Shown one piece after another: positions 26,761 through 35,887 of a stretch of 64,000 nucleotides of DNA. The notes under the pieces are model-generated. The model was not told where the DNA came from. It worked only from the letters and a program-made list of their open reading frames with translations, and did not search any database. The position numbers and the translations under genes were made by a program. The stretch's first letter is position 1. The number at the start of each line of letters is the position of its first letter. This DNA comes from JADJXV01 sp964527785. Its GTDB lineage: Bacteria; Bacteroidota; Ignavibacteria; Kapaibacteriales; UBA961. The DNA lies in the NCBI GenBank assembly GCA_964527785.1, contig CAZGNO010000006.1, forward strand, positions 10,865 through 74,864, given 5' to 3'.

Positions 26761-27876
26761 ATGAAAAAAGAATCAATAAAAGATACTCCGACTCAAGGTG
26801 CAGAAAAACGTCTTGCTGTAATTCGCAAACAAATGGGAGAAAAGGGGATAGATGCACTTTTAGTTACGAGTTTGCACCATATTCGCTACCTGACAAACTT
26901 TTCCGGTTCAAATGCGACACTTTTTATTTTGCAGTCAAAGGTATTGTTTTTTACTGACGACCGTTATACAGAGCAGATCAAAACGGAACTTCATTCATTG
27001 AAAGGGCTTGAATCGTACATTGAACGTAGTCCATATACGTTTATCAAAGAAAAAAACATACTTGCAAATTCTAAAACAATCGGTGTTGAAACTAGCAAGT
27101 TACCATATTCAACTGTAATGCAGCTTCGTAAGACCTTCAAACCGATTAAAATCATTAAAGCTGATGGTATAGTAGAGAATGCAACTATACCGAAAACTCC
27201 TGATGAAATTGCTAAAATAAAACGTGCTGCTGATATTCAAGCTGAGGTCTTTAAACAAATATTACCATTAATTAAGGTTGGAGTAAAAGAATCTGATTTG
27301 GCAGCCGAAATTACATATCGAGGCAGAATGCTCGGTGCCGAAAAGGAAGCGTTTGATATTATTGTTGTTGCCGGTGAGCATAGCGCATGGGTACATGGTC
27401 GCGCCACAGAACAAAAAATCAAATCCGGAGATATGATAACCTTTGATTTCGGATTCTATGTAGATGGATTTGCTTCTGATGTTACACGAACTGTAGCGGT
27501 AGGCAAGGTTTCTGACGAGCAACGCAAAGTGTATGGAATTGTTCAAGAAGCGCACAAAACAGCAATCGCATCTGCTAAAGTAGGTATGACAGGCAAAGAA
27601 TTGGATGCTGTAGCTCGAGACATCATAACAGCTGCCGGATATGGAGATTATTTCCAGCATTCGTTAGGTCATGGATTAGGAATCCTTGTTCACGAGAATC
27701 CTGCAATTTCATTTAGAAATGACAAAGGTACAATTCCTGTTGGTGCTGTGATTACCATTGAACCCGGAATTTATCTACCAGGTAAATTTGGCGTTCGTAT
27801 TGAAGATGATATTCTTATTACTGAGACCGGTTGTGAGATACTTAGTTCCGGAAGCAGTGAATTGTTAGTGCTCTGA
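26761..27876 (+). CDS. M24 family Xaa-Pro aminopeptidase
   Basis: This 371-residue dinuclear metallopeptidase removes N-terminal residues before proline. It has an N-terminal creatinase-like domain (RLAVIRKQMGEKGIDALLVTS, then YLTNFSGSNA) and a pita-bread domain with the five ligands Asp229, Asp240, His304 (SLGHGLG), Glu334 (TIEPGIY) and Glu348 (RIEDD). The length fits the short PepQ/YpdF-like aminopeptidases. It starts 31 bases after guaB. No signal peptide is seen, so it is cytoplasmic. Confidence 0.94.
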   Translation: MKKESIKDTPTQGAEKRLAVIRKQMGEKGIDALLVTSLHHIRYLTNFSGSNATLFILQSKVLFFTDDRYTEQIKTELHSLKGLESYIERSPYTFIKEKNILANSKTIGVETSKLPYSTVMQLRKTFKPIKIIKADGIVENATIPKTPDEIAKIKRAADIQAEVFKQILPLIKVGVKESDLAAEITYRGRMLGAEKEAFDIIVVAGEHSAWVHGRATEQKIKSGDMITFDFGFYVDGFASDVTRTVAVGKVSDEQRKVYGIVQEAHKTAIASAKVGMTGKELDAVARDIITAAGYGDYFQHSLGHGLGILVHENPAISFRNDKGTIPVGAVITIEPGIYLPGKFGVRIEDDILITETGCEILSSGSSELLVL

Positions 27877-27980
27877 TAATTTGAGGGAATCCCTATGTAA
27901 ATGGGGAGAGCACCTCTGAATTTCACTTTACATAATAACAATTATATTACCAATAATAGCATCTGAAAGTTACACTCAAA

Positions 27981-28011
27981 AAAGCCATATCTACATAGTA
28001 GATATGGCTTT
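27981..28011. terminator. Bidirectional terminator between convergent genes
   Basis: A perfect 14-base inverted repeat, AAAGCCATATCTAC (27981-27994) and GTAGATATGGCTTT (27998-28011), loop ATA, with A-rich sequence on one side and T-rich on the other. It can end transcription of the aminopeptidase (plus) and the lyase-like gene (minus). Confidence 0.85.
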
Positions 28012-28049
28012 GAATGTTTTAGCAGTCGTTAGATTTGATTGTGTATATG

Positions 28050-30848
28050 CTATTTACCAACAACAAATTGTGCGGATTGTGAAAATAAATCTGATTCAAT
28101 ACGTATAAAATATACACCTGATTGCAATTCTTTAGTTGATAGCAATATGTTTTCTTCAACACTTCTGCCTGTATAAATAGTTTTGATTTTCTGCCCAAGT
28201 GAATTATACAAGCTAACATTTACATTTGATGCGTTATATAAAGTTGGCAAAGCAAAACTAACAGTTACATTATCTGTTGCCGGATTAGGACTGGCAAACA
28301 GTAATCCTGACGGAACAGATTTGTGTTCATGCGTCGCTGTAGTTTTTCCAAGTGATGAAACCCCTTGCTGAGTTATTTCAAAACGTAAAACTCCGGTTGA
28401 AGTTGATGTTAATTGACCATTTGCTGATTGAGTAACAGAAACGGTATCGTTACTAACTGAAACGGTGTAATTCGCTGACGCTGCAACGCCGCATAATGTA
28501 TGCTCAGTTTCAGTGCCTGAGATTTGGTAACTGCATTCGGTAATTGCTTGTGGAGTTTGCCCTGTACGATTATTAAAGAGTACATAATTGATCGAATTTT
28601 CAACAATTCTTGCTCCCGTCATTTGTCCTTCGATTGATTCTATTGTGGTCGAATTCATTTCATTCATAACAGAATCACCAGCTTGGATAGCTGTAAGATA
28701 TACCATTTCCAATGGGTTAGACTGACTTTTCACTTCAATTCTCCACGTTGGCGAATCATTGAAGGCATACTTCATACTCGTACCCCAACGATTATCAGGA
28801 TTGTTTGTAAGATTTACTGAGGTTGTCACTGCATCCGACGGCAAAAGAGTATGTAGGAACATCTTAGATACACCATGTAATTCCTTAACTTTATTATTAG
28901 TTATAGTCGGTTGCAATGGTACGTGCCAGCGTAAGTTTTTAATATACTGACCGTTTGAATTTGTCGAGTTCTTCGCTTTGATTTGGTCGAAAACTACAGC
29001 GATATTGTGTGAGTTAAGATATACCATATTTCTGTAGAATTTCTGCAATGTACGCTTAGAAGTATCTGCTACAGTATTTGGATACATCATATTATCATAA
29101 GCAGTTGTCAAATCAGTTCTTACATAAGTGAAATTTGCTGTTTGCTCTGCGGCAACCACTCTATCTACCCCATAATTACTCTGCCCACCACAATTGTCTA
29201 CCGATTGACGGCGAGTATAATCTCCCCAGTCATCAAAGAAAAGTGTATTCTTCATACTTGAATGAACTATGTATCCAAGTGATGCCCCTATCACTCCAAT
29301 ACCTGATGTACCACGATAATTTGCAGGGCTAATGAGAAGTGGGTTTTTGCCTCGTGTCAAATATATATGACCAGCATGATAATGTTGGTGATCGCCGTAA
29401 AATGATGCTCCCATTTCTGCGACTAACCAGGTAGCATTGTCATTCCAGGAAGATCTGGTAATAAAACGAGGCATTGCTCCGTTGGTAGTTCCACCTTGAG
29501 GGAAACCATTTCCGAATGGTGAATAAAACAAAGGATAATCTCCTGCAGATGCATTACGATTTGGTTGCTTGAAGAAAAATGCCTCCCATTTAGAAAGTTC
29601 ATCTATTCTAACATCAGGTGCATAATAGCCGTATCCTGTGTTTTGAAGTAAATCATTATAGCAGAAATGTTGGGCTGTCGCACTGTCCGATGTCTCGGCG
29701 AGTATATATGCTAAGCGAGCAGGTAAGCTCTTAAGTGTGGATGCACCTTGATTACCGCCCCAGTCCCCTACCGGATCAACAGCAATTTTGTTTGGCTGTT
29801 GAGCGTGTTTGAGCGAACGGAGCATATCCTGATACCATGAGATTCTTTCCGAAATTAAATCTTCCCCTGTTGCAGATTTCACAATAAGCGAGTAGTCAAT
29901 TTGACGATTAAACTCATTTGTACCATAACTCCACCCTTGGAAGTTAAATCCACCTTTGAACGGTTTTCCATTTTTTCCTTCATTATTTCCAAGTGCAGAA
30001 GTACGTCTCGCCGGATAATTACCTTCAAACGTTTGTGTTCGGTTACCTGTTGGAATCATTGAGTTTGCGAGCAGGTTAGACTGAGTGCCGTCGTAGCGAA
30101 TTCTTGCCCAATCAATGAGTAATTGTGCCTTGCTAAAATCACCATAACCGGCGTATCCCAAAAATGCTGCAGAAATTAAGCACCCTCCAAAATAGTTACC
30201 GATAGCAGGACCGTTATTTTCATACGTACCATAATATCCGTTCACTGAATATGTTAAACTGTCTGCGTGTTTGTTCATCAGGGTCAGCATTTTACTTTTT
30301 CTTGTTGAATCTAACCGGTCATAGCACCAATCATAAATAATTGCAAATGACACACCTACGTAGCGTGAAGCATACGCAATATTCACCATGAATGGAGTTC
30401 TTCCTGCACGTTTTCCTGTTTCGAGCGAGTCACCTTTCATCATTTCATCGGCAAGTTGAAGCAGTTTGTTAGAATAAACAGTATCACCGGAAATCTGATA
30501 TGCCAAGCCAAGAACCATTGTTGCATCATACCATTCTGTTCCTTGAAAGCCGTACATAATACGGTTGCTATACCAGTCTCCTCGTGTTTCATAGGTATAT
30601 TTGTTAATAGGAAATGTCTTTAGCTGATCTGCACGAGACTTGAGTGTAGTCCATGTCTGGTCGTTTGTATTCTTTTTAGCGACTAATTTCGCTTTTGTGG
30701 CTGAATCGAGCAATAGTCGCGGATGCGACTCACGAACTTGCTGACCTGAGGCAAGTGCTTTGGGTTGGAATAGAATCCAAACTGCAAAAACTGACAGAAG
30801 AGCGAGAAATAATAATTCCCGTTGCTGTTTTGAGAAGATAGTCATCAA
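28050..30848 (-). CDS. Secreted heparinase II/III-like polysaccharide lyase with T9SS sorting domain
   Basis: The 932-residue protein begins with a hydrophobic signal (about 12-34), then ESHPRLLLD, an opening common in alginate-lyase or heparinase II/III-like enzymes. An (alpha/alpha) toroid rich in aromatic residues extends to about 400. The GDHQHYHAGHIYL motif (about 485) has the His and Tyr typical of the heparinase II/III domain. The last 80 residues (SPNPATDNVTVSF...LYNSLGQKI...GVYFIRIES) form a type A sorting domain for the type IX system, so it should be exported and cell-attached or released. The polysaccharide substrate is unknown. It is the clearest phylum marker in the window. Confidence 0.85.
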   Translation of the reverse strand: MMTIFSKQQRELLFLALLSVFAVWILFQPKALASGQQVRESHPRLLLDSATKAKLVAKKNTNDQTWTTLKSRADQLKTFPINKYTYETRGDWYSNRIMYGFQGTEWYDATMVLGLAYQISGDTVYSNKLLQLADEMMKGDSLETGKRAGRTPFMVNIAYASRYVGVSFAIIYDWCYDRLDSTRKSKMLTLMNKHADSLTYSVNGYYGTYENNGPAIGNYFGGCLISAAFLGYAGYGDFSKAQLLIDWARIRYDGTQSNLLANSMIPTGNRTQTFEGNYPARRTSALGNNEGKNGKPFKGGFNFQGWSYGTNEFNRQIDYSLIVKSATGEDLISERISWYQDMLRSLKHAQQPNKIAVDPVGDWGGNQGASTLKSLPARLAYILAETSDSATAQHFCYNDLLQNTGYGYYAPDVRIDELSKWEAFFFKQPNRNASAGDYPLFYSPFGNGFPQGGTTNGAMPRFITRSSWNDNATWLVAEMGASFYGDHQHYHAGHIYLTRGKNPLLISPANYRGTSGIGVIGASLGYIVHSSMKNTLFFDDWGDYTRRQSVDNCGGQSNYGVDRVVAAEQTANFTYVRTDLTTAYDNMMYPNTVADTSKRTLQKFYRNMVYLNSHNIAVVFDQIKAKNSTNSNGQYIKNLRWHVPLQPTITNNKVKELHGVSKMFLHTLLPSDAVTTSVNLTNNPDNRWGTSMKYAFNDSPTWRIEVKSQSNPLEMVYLTAIQAGDSVMNEMNSTTIESIEGQMTGARIVENSINYVLFNNRTGQTPQAITECSYQISGTETEHTLCGVAASANYTVSVSNDTVSVTQSANGQLTSTSTGVLRFEITQQGVSSLGKTTATHEHKSVPSGLLFASPNPATDNVTVSFALPTLYNASNVNVSLYNSLGQKIKTIYTGRSVEENILLSTKELQSGVYFIRIESDLFSQSAQFVVGK

Positions 30849-30886
30849 TTAACACCATATAAAGTAGTAGATATAAAATTATACTA

Positions 30887-30894
30887 CAAAATTA
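30887..30894 (-). promoter_or_regulatory. Putative -7 element before the lyase gene
   Basis: TAATTTTG on the minus strand, 39 bases before the ATG, fits TAnnTTTG. No TTG is found 20 bases upstream. Confidence 0.4.
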
Positions 30895-30936
30895 CGATGT
30901 TAATATTTTGGTTTTTGTACTGAAAAAGTACGTAGG

Positions 30937-32706
30937 TTATCTGATTGAATTAAGGATATTCGACAAACTCGAAAACGAACCAACCCCTATCTTTTTCCTA
31001 ATGTTATAGCGATGTGTATCTATTGTTCTTTTTGAAGTTATTAGAATATCCGCTATGTTTTGAGTTGTAAGGTTGATTTTAAGAAGAGAACAAATTTTAA
31101 TTTCAGTTGGAGAAAGAATCGGATATTTTTCAGCAAGTCGAGCGGAAAATGTAGGATGAATAACCGAAAATTGCTTGTTAAATACTGACCACTGATTTTC
31201 ATTGGTTATAATAGACAACACATGATTGTTGCTCTTACTTTTACCATCGCCTACATTTGTCTTTGATTCTTTATTGATTGAATTCAAAGCCGTTCTAGAT
31301 TGTGTTATTTGCAATGCAAGTGATTGCAATTCTTGATTTTTACGTTCGATTTCATTATGAAGTTTCTTTGTTTCGATAAGCAGGGTCTCTTGCTCTTGTT
31401 CATATTTTTTAATTGATTCTTTGAGTAGCATTCTGTTTAACTTGGCATTATGGTGATGACTACTTTGCAAATCTTCGATTTCTTTTTTTTGTTCATAATG
31501 GAACAGTGCTTTCTCCGGTTCAGCAGTCAAACGGCAACATTGGGCAAGAGCGTCATTCAAGAGAATCTGAAAGCGAACTGACTGACATTCCACTGCAGTG
31601 CTCAGAGCGCGATTAAAAAACTGAATTGCTATGCTGATGTCACCCGTCTTTTTGTAATACTGACCAAGATGATACCAAACATCAATACAATCAATCTTAC
31701 TACCTTTTTGTTCAGCAATTGACCTTGCTTGCTCATAATATTTCAGTGCTTCGTCATAAAACTCTAATGCAGTATTAACCTCACCCAAATGTAAATAAAC
31801 AGTGGATGAAAGATAATTCTCACCAATTTTATCACATTGTTCCAGAGCTTTTAAGAAGAAATTGAGTGCTGCATTGTAATTGCCTTGTTCATTACACGAT
31901 GTACCAAGATTGGAATATGCAAAAGCAATTGATATTGTATGTTCATTTTTTTGTGCATACTCAATACCTGTTAAATACGCCTCATCAGCTTTATCATACT
32001 GTTGCTGCTCCGAATAATATAACCCTAAATTATTGTAGTATTCTGAGATTTGGTTGTAGTTTTTTCCCGCTAAGATAATATCACCTCCACGTAAATGATA
32101 TTCAAGAGCAGTAGAATAATCTCCTAAACGGTAGTAGCTTGATGCCAGATTTATCATCACACTTCCCGTTAATTCTACATGGTTGATTAGCTCGAAAATA
32201 CTTTTGCTTTTCAAAAAGCATTCCACTGCCTGTTCAAAATCACCGATTACATTCCAAACTATCCCTTGTTTTTCTAATGTATATGCTTCGGTAAGGGAGT
32301 CTTGTGATTGGATTGCCAGTACTCTTGCTTGAACAATGTTTTCCAGGGCTTCATCATATTTTCCAAGAAGAACGTTAAATAAAGAAATTGTGTTGAGTAC
32401 TTTTGCATGAAATAAAGGATTTTCGATTTCAACACAGAGAACCAGTGCTCGTTTACAATGGATAAGCCCTTCGTTATAAAGACTTGCTTCGCCATAACAA
32501 GAAGCTATAACAAGTAACCCCTTAATTATCCCCTCTTTATAGTTATTTTCTTCAGAAGCTGATATAATTTGTTCACCTAATTCTGTTTTTCTTTTATTGT
32601 CTGAAGTAGAAATATATGCTACAAGTTCATACTGAGCATCAATTTTCCTTTTTATATGCTTAGTTCTGGCAATAAATAGTTCTAATTCTTCAATCGAACG
32701 TTTCAT
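30937..32706 (-). CDS. TPR-repeat protein with C-terminal LuxR-type HTH
   Basis: The 589 residues comprise about nine tetratricopeptide repeats (about 40-400, units such as GDYSTALEYHLRGGDI and GNYNAALNFFLKALE), a coiled coil (about 425-475) and a LuxR/GerE-like helix-turn-helix at the end (ILSPTEIKICSLLKINLTTQNIADIL, key SKRTIDTHRYNIRKKIG). There is no membrane segment or receiver domain. Such TPR-HTH regulators are common in Bacteroidota; the inducing signal is unknown. It mirrors the TPR histidine kinase at 870-2720 in layout but has a DNA-binding output. It lies 21 bases after the small hydrolase gene. Confidence 0.85.
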   Translation of the reverse strand: MKRSIEELELFIARTKHIKRKIDAQYELVAYISTSDNKRKTELGEQIISASEENNYKEGIIKGLLVIASCYGEASLYNEGLIHCKRALVLCVEIENPLFHAKVLNTISLFNVLLGKYDEALENIVQARVLAIQSQDSLTEAYTLEKQGIVWNVIGDFEQAVECFLKSKSIFELINHVELTGSVMINLASSYYRLGDYSTALEYHLRGGDIILAGKNYNQISEYYNNLGLYYSEQQQYDKADEAYLTGIEYAQKNEHTISIAFAYSNLGTSCNEQGNYNAALNFFLKALEQCDKIGENYLSSTVYLHLGEVNTALEFYDEALKYYEQARSIAEQKGSKIDCIDVWYHLGQYYKKTGDISIAIQFFNRALSTAVECQSVRFQILLNDALAQCCRLTAEPEKALFHYEQKKEIEDLQSSHHHNAKLNRMLLKESIKKYEQEQETLLIETKKLHNEIERKNQELQSLALQITQSRTALNSINKESKTNVGDGKSKSNNHVLSIITNENQWSVFNKQFSVIHPTFSARLAEKYPILSPTEIKICSLLKINLTTQNIADILITSKRTIDTHRYNIRKKIGVGSFSSLSNILNSIR

Positions 32707-32727
32707 AAATTCACAATGAATAGTAAA

Positions 32728-33357
32728 TCATTTTTCAATTCCTTTCGCCCATTTGATACAGGGTTCAATCCATTCCGGAAGTGCTTTGAATAAAAAACCA
32801 TGATTTAATCCAGTTGAAAGCTCTATCTCTTTAAACTTTACAACTGTTTTTGAGGATTTTTCTATTACTTTAATGCATGATTTGCCTAAGACATCAGATT
32901 TTTCATGTATTGATAATATCCTCCCATAGATAAGTGCGCTATTAGGATTTAAGTGATCATCATCGGAACAACATCCGATAAAGACATATTTTATGTTTTT
33001 GTTTTTAAGCTGAGCAGATACTGTTTGTGCAATATACCCACCCATTGAAGTGCCGATAACTGTGATTTGTTCTGGTTTTACCCCCTTTGAAAGTAAACTG
33101 TCAATTTGATGTTTGGCTTTCTGTGCGTATTCATCACCGGAAGAACCTTTCTTTCTCACTTCATTAAAAACAATAAAGTTCTGTTTTCTGAACGCACCTA
33201 CTATCTCTTCATATTCAACCTTTCCATATTCAGGATGCATACTTTCTAATCCAAATTCTTGCAAATAGCGGTTATGAAAGAAGAAAATATACTCTTGCGA
33301 AATAGAGGATGAAGTTGAGCAAAACAATAAAATCAAAAATAGAGTTATATATTTCAT
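32728..33357 (-). CDS. Small secreted alpha/beta hydrolase
   Basis: A signal peptide (MKYITLFLILLFCSTSSSISQ, cited by its first 20 residues MKYITLFLILLFCSTSSSIS) precedes a compact alpha/beta fold of about 190 residues. The nucleophile elbow is GTSMGGYIAQ and the likely His is in GLNHGFLF. The substrate is unknown. The length is short for the superfamily, with little lid. Downstream, 21 bases on, is the TPR-LuxR regulator on the same strand, which suggests a two-gene unit. A strong terminator separates it from the respiratory operon upstream. Confidence 0.72.
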   Translation of the reverse strand: MKYITLFLILLFCSTSSSISQEYIFFFHNRYLQEFGLESMHPEYGKVEYEEIVGAFRKQNFIVFNEVRKKGSSGDEYAQKAKHQIDSLLSKGVKPEQITVIGTSMGGYIAQTVSAQLKNKNIKYVFIGCCSDDDHLNPNSALIYGRILSIHEKSDVLGKSCIKVIEKSSKTVVKFKEIELSTGLNHGFLFKALPEWIEPCIKWAKGIEK

Positions 33358-33380
33358 TGTATTCTTCTCAGTTTAATGCA

Positions 33381-33414
33381 GAAGAAGCCCTTACGGGTTC
33401 GTAAGGGCTTCTTC
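33381..33414 (-). terminator. Terminator of the respiratory operon
   Basis: A perfect 15-base hairpin, GAAGAAGCCCTTACG (33381-33395) and CGTAAGGGCTTCTTC (33400-33414), loop GGTT, 30 bases beyond the actF stop codon on the minus strand. Its tail is not strongly T-rich, but the stem is long and stable. Confidence 0.8.
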
Positions 33415-33443
33415 ATATATATTTACCAATAATTGGCTACTAA

Positions 33444-34619
33444 TTATGAAACTAGTTCAATTGATTCTTTGAGATAAGGATCATTCACAGGGATAAGACT
33501 GTTTGCTCCAAATTGTCGGGCAACAACATACGTAAACAATCCAAAGAAAAACAACCACGCAGCAATTTCTTGATAGCCGAATCTAATTTCTGCACTAAAC
33601 ACTGGGAGTACAATCCAACACAAATCAATAAAATGTGCGAATAACAACAGACAAGATGCAAACATCATTATAGGTAAACGGCGCTTAATATCTTGACGAA
33701 GAAGCGTAAGAAACGGAACTACAAAGTGTAAGAGTATTGAACCCCAACCGAATATTTCCCAACCGCCTTGTAAACGTTTTACGTAATAGATGGTTTCTTC
33801 AGGCATATTTGCATACCATATCAAGAAATATTGCGAGAAGGCAATATATGTCCAAAATATAGTAAACGCAAACATAAACTTACCAATATCATGGAAATGC
33901 TCTAGAGTAACATATCCTTTCAAATATCCGGCTTTGTGAAGATTTATTGCAAAAACACAAATCAAAGAGAGAGTTGCAACAAAATTACCGGCAAAGAAAT
34001 ATACACCAAAAATTGTGCTGAACCAATGTGGCTCAAGAGACATCAGAAGGTCGAATGCTGCGAATGTAATTGTAAGCGCATATAACACAATAAAAGGTGC
34101 TGCTCTTTTGAGGTTTTTATAGGTAGGGCTATAATCAGTTGCAGTATCTTGTTTTTTAGAATTTCCTACTATATAACGATACATCAACAACCACAATCCA
34201 CAATAAAGAAGCAAACGAATCCCAAAGAAAGTTTCATTAAGAAAAGGGGCTTTCTTTGAAAGAATTGGATCGTGGGCAATTTCATGAACCCAGTGATACA
34301 ATTCACCTTTGAAAAGGAATATAGGAATAAGACCTACAATGATAAAAGGAACAAATCCTGCTAAATTTTCTGCAATTCGTCGGATAGATGCACTCCATCC
34401 TGCCTTTACTAAGAACTGAAGTGCTGAAAAGAACATAGCTGTTACGGCAATTCCTGCAAAAAATACAAAACCAATCAGATAATCTGCCAACAAACGTGTA
34501 TGATCTGAATCAGTTGCAAATGCTGCTGCTAACCCTATAGCACCTGCTATAACAGAAATGATTGCAACCTTCTGAAGTTTTGAAAGAAACGGCGTACCTT
34601 GTAACTGAATTGGAGTCAT
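33444..34619 (-). CDS. actF: Alternative complex III, quinol-oxidising membrane subunit ActF
   Basis: ActF is one of the two large membrane subunits of alternative complex III, which moves electrons from quinol to cytochrome c or directly to the oxidase. The 391-residue protein has about ten hydrophobic helices and recognisable pieces such as AAPFIVLYALTITFAAFDLLMSLEPHWFSTIFGVYFFAG (key DLLMSLEPHWFSTIFG) and FWTYIAFSQYFLIWYANMPEE (key FSQYFLIWYANMPEE). It is the last gene of the locus. It resembles ActC/NrfD proteins in fold. Confidence 0.92.
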   Translation of the reverse strand: MTPIQLQGTPFLSKLQKVAIISVIAGAIGLAAAFATDSDHTRLLADYLIGFVFFAGIAVTAMFFSALQFLVKAGWSASIRRIAENLAGFVPFIIVGLIPIFLFKGELYHWVHEIAHDPILSKKAPFLNETFFGIRLLLYCGLWLLMYRYIVGNSKKQDTATDYSPTYKNLKRAAPFIVLYALTITFAAFDLLMSLEPHWFSTIFGVYFFAGNFVATLSLICVFAINLHKAGYLKGYVTLEHFHDIGKFMFAFTIFWTYIAFSQYFLIWYANMPEETIYYVKRLQGGWEIFGWGSILLHFVVPFLTLLRQDIKRRLPIMMFASCLLLFAHFIDLCWIVLPVFSAEIRFGYQEIAAWLFFFGLFTYVVARQFGANSLIPVNDPYLKESIELVS

Positions 34620-34663
34620 TGTCTATCCTCAATGTTTGGTCTGAATTTTACGTTTGGATTTAC

Positions 34664-35278
34664 TTATTTTGTTGTCTGTTTTACTTCTTTAACGCCCTCT
34701 GCCTGCATCTGACGAATATAATGTACAATTGTCCATCTGTCATTCTCCGAAAGTTTATCTGCATAGCTCGGCATAATATTCTGACCGGAACTAATTACAT
34801 GATAAATAAGTCCGTCGCTTTTGTCTTTTGTCAAGTCAGCACGAAGGTTTGGAGGATTTTGAAACCCGCGTTGTACAACCACACCGTTACCCTGACCATC
34901 ATTATTATGACAAGGTGAACACATCGTTTCAAAGCGGTTTTTGCCGCGAGCCAGTACAAATTCAGAAGCTGGTAGAGGATTCTTACCATTCACAGAATCA
35001 GCTTTTTCAAAATCTGATTTGTCAAGCGAATACTGAACTCCTCCACGAGGGAATGTATTTGGAAGCGGGTCACGATCAGCTTTTCTGTCCGCAAAAAAAC
35101 TTGAGCCGACTTGTGCTTTCACTTTAAATTGATTATCCATATCGGAGATTACTTGAAACGGCGGTTCGTCAGAGAACCACATAACATCACCTGTCAGTAC
35201 CATTACAATAAAGATAGATGCTGCAAGCCCGATGATAATCTTGATATACGGAAAACCTTTTTTCTTTTGCTCTTCCAT
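34664..35278 (-). CDS. actE: Alternative complex III, monohaem cytochrome c subunit ActE
   Basis: This 204-residue protein has one N-terminal membrane anchor (about 9-27) and a single haem c site, CSPCHNNDGQG, with a distal Met in ISSGQNIMPSYADKLSENDRW. The periplasmic domain carries the QYSLDKSDFEKAD region common to ActE. In the complex this subunit helps pass electrons toward the oxidase. It lies 44 bases before actF and 51 bases after actD. Confidence 0.93.
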   Translation of the reverse strand: MEEQKKKGFPYIKIIIGLAASIFIVMVLTGDVMWFSDEPPFQVISDMDNQFKVKAQVGSSFFADRKADRDPLPNTFPRGGVQYSLDKSDFEKADSVNGKNPLPASEFVLARGKNRFETMCSPCHNNDGQGNGVVVQRGFQNPPNLRADLTKDKSDGLIYHVISSGQNIMPSYADKLSENDRWTIVHYIRQMQAEGVKEVKQTTK

Positions 35279-35329
35279 TGGTAATAAATCCTTAAATTTC
35301 AGATTAAATTTTTATCGAATGTACACTAC

Positions 35330-35863
35330 TTATTCCTGTATCAACCGAACGTCATCTGCTCCGAGTTCAGACATTAATTTTTTTGTTGCATCAATCGAGA
35401 AGCGTTGATCGGTAGCCATAATACTGACAACAAAGGAGTTATCAACTGCTGATTTGAATCCTTCGTCATTTTGCAAAGGTGAATACCATTTAGGTAAGCC
35501 GCATAAAAACCACAGCCCCAAGAATGTTGATATTGCTGTAAGTAATATTGTCAATTCAAACATAACCGGAATACTAAATTGGAAAGCAAAGAGTGGCTTT
35601 CCGCCAATATTCAGTTTGTAATGATCGGCACCGGTCCACCAGATGAGGAAAATAGCGTTTGCAAGTCCGAAAATTGCTCCTCCAAAGGCGATATAAGGAA
35701 GTATGGTTCTCTTTACGCCCATTGCTTTATCCAAGCCGTGGATTGGATACGGGGTATAGACATCAAAATCTTTATATCCTGATTCACGGATTCTTGTTGC
35801 AGCGGTCATTAATAAATTCGGGTCTTTGTAATTACCCAAAACAGCTATAGGTTTAGTACTCAT
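35330..35863 (-). CDS. actD: Alternative complex III subunit ActD (DUF3341)
   Basis: ActD is a DUF3341 membrane protein. The 177-residue sequence has the family opening AVLGNYKDPNLLMTAATRIRE, FDVYTPYPIHGLDKAMG and two hydrophobic helices (about 58-80 and 100-122), followed by a soluble end. Its exact job in the complex is structural. The actC stop lies 24 bases upstream. Confidence 0.93.
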   Translation of the reverse strand: MSTKPIAVLGNYKDPNLLMTAATRIRESGYKDFDVYTPYPIHGLDKAMGVKRTILPYIAFGGAIFGLANAIFLIWWTGADHYKLNIGGKPLFAFQFSIPVMFELTILLTAISTFLGLWFLCGLPKWYSPLQNDEGFKSAVDNSFVVSIMATDQRFSIDATKKLMSELGADDVRLIQE

Positions 35864-35887
35864 GATAGTTCCAAAGATTCAAAATAA

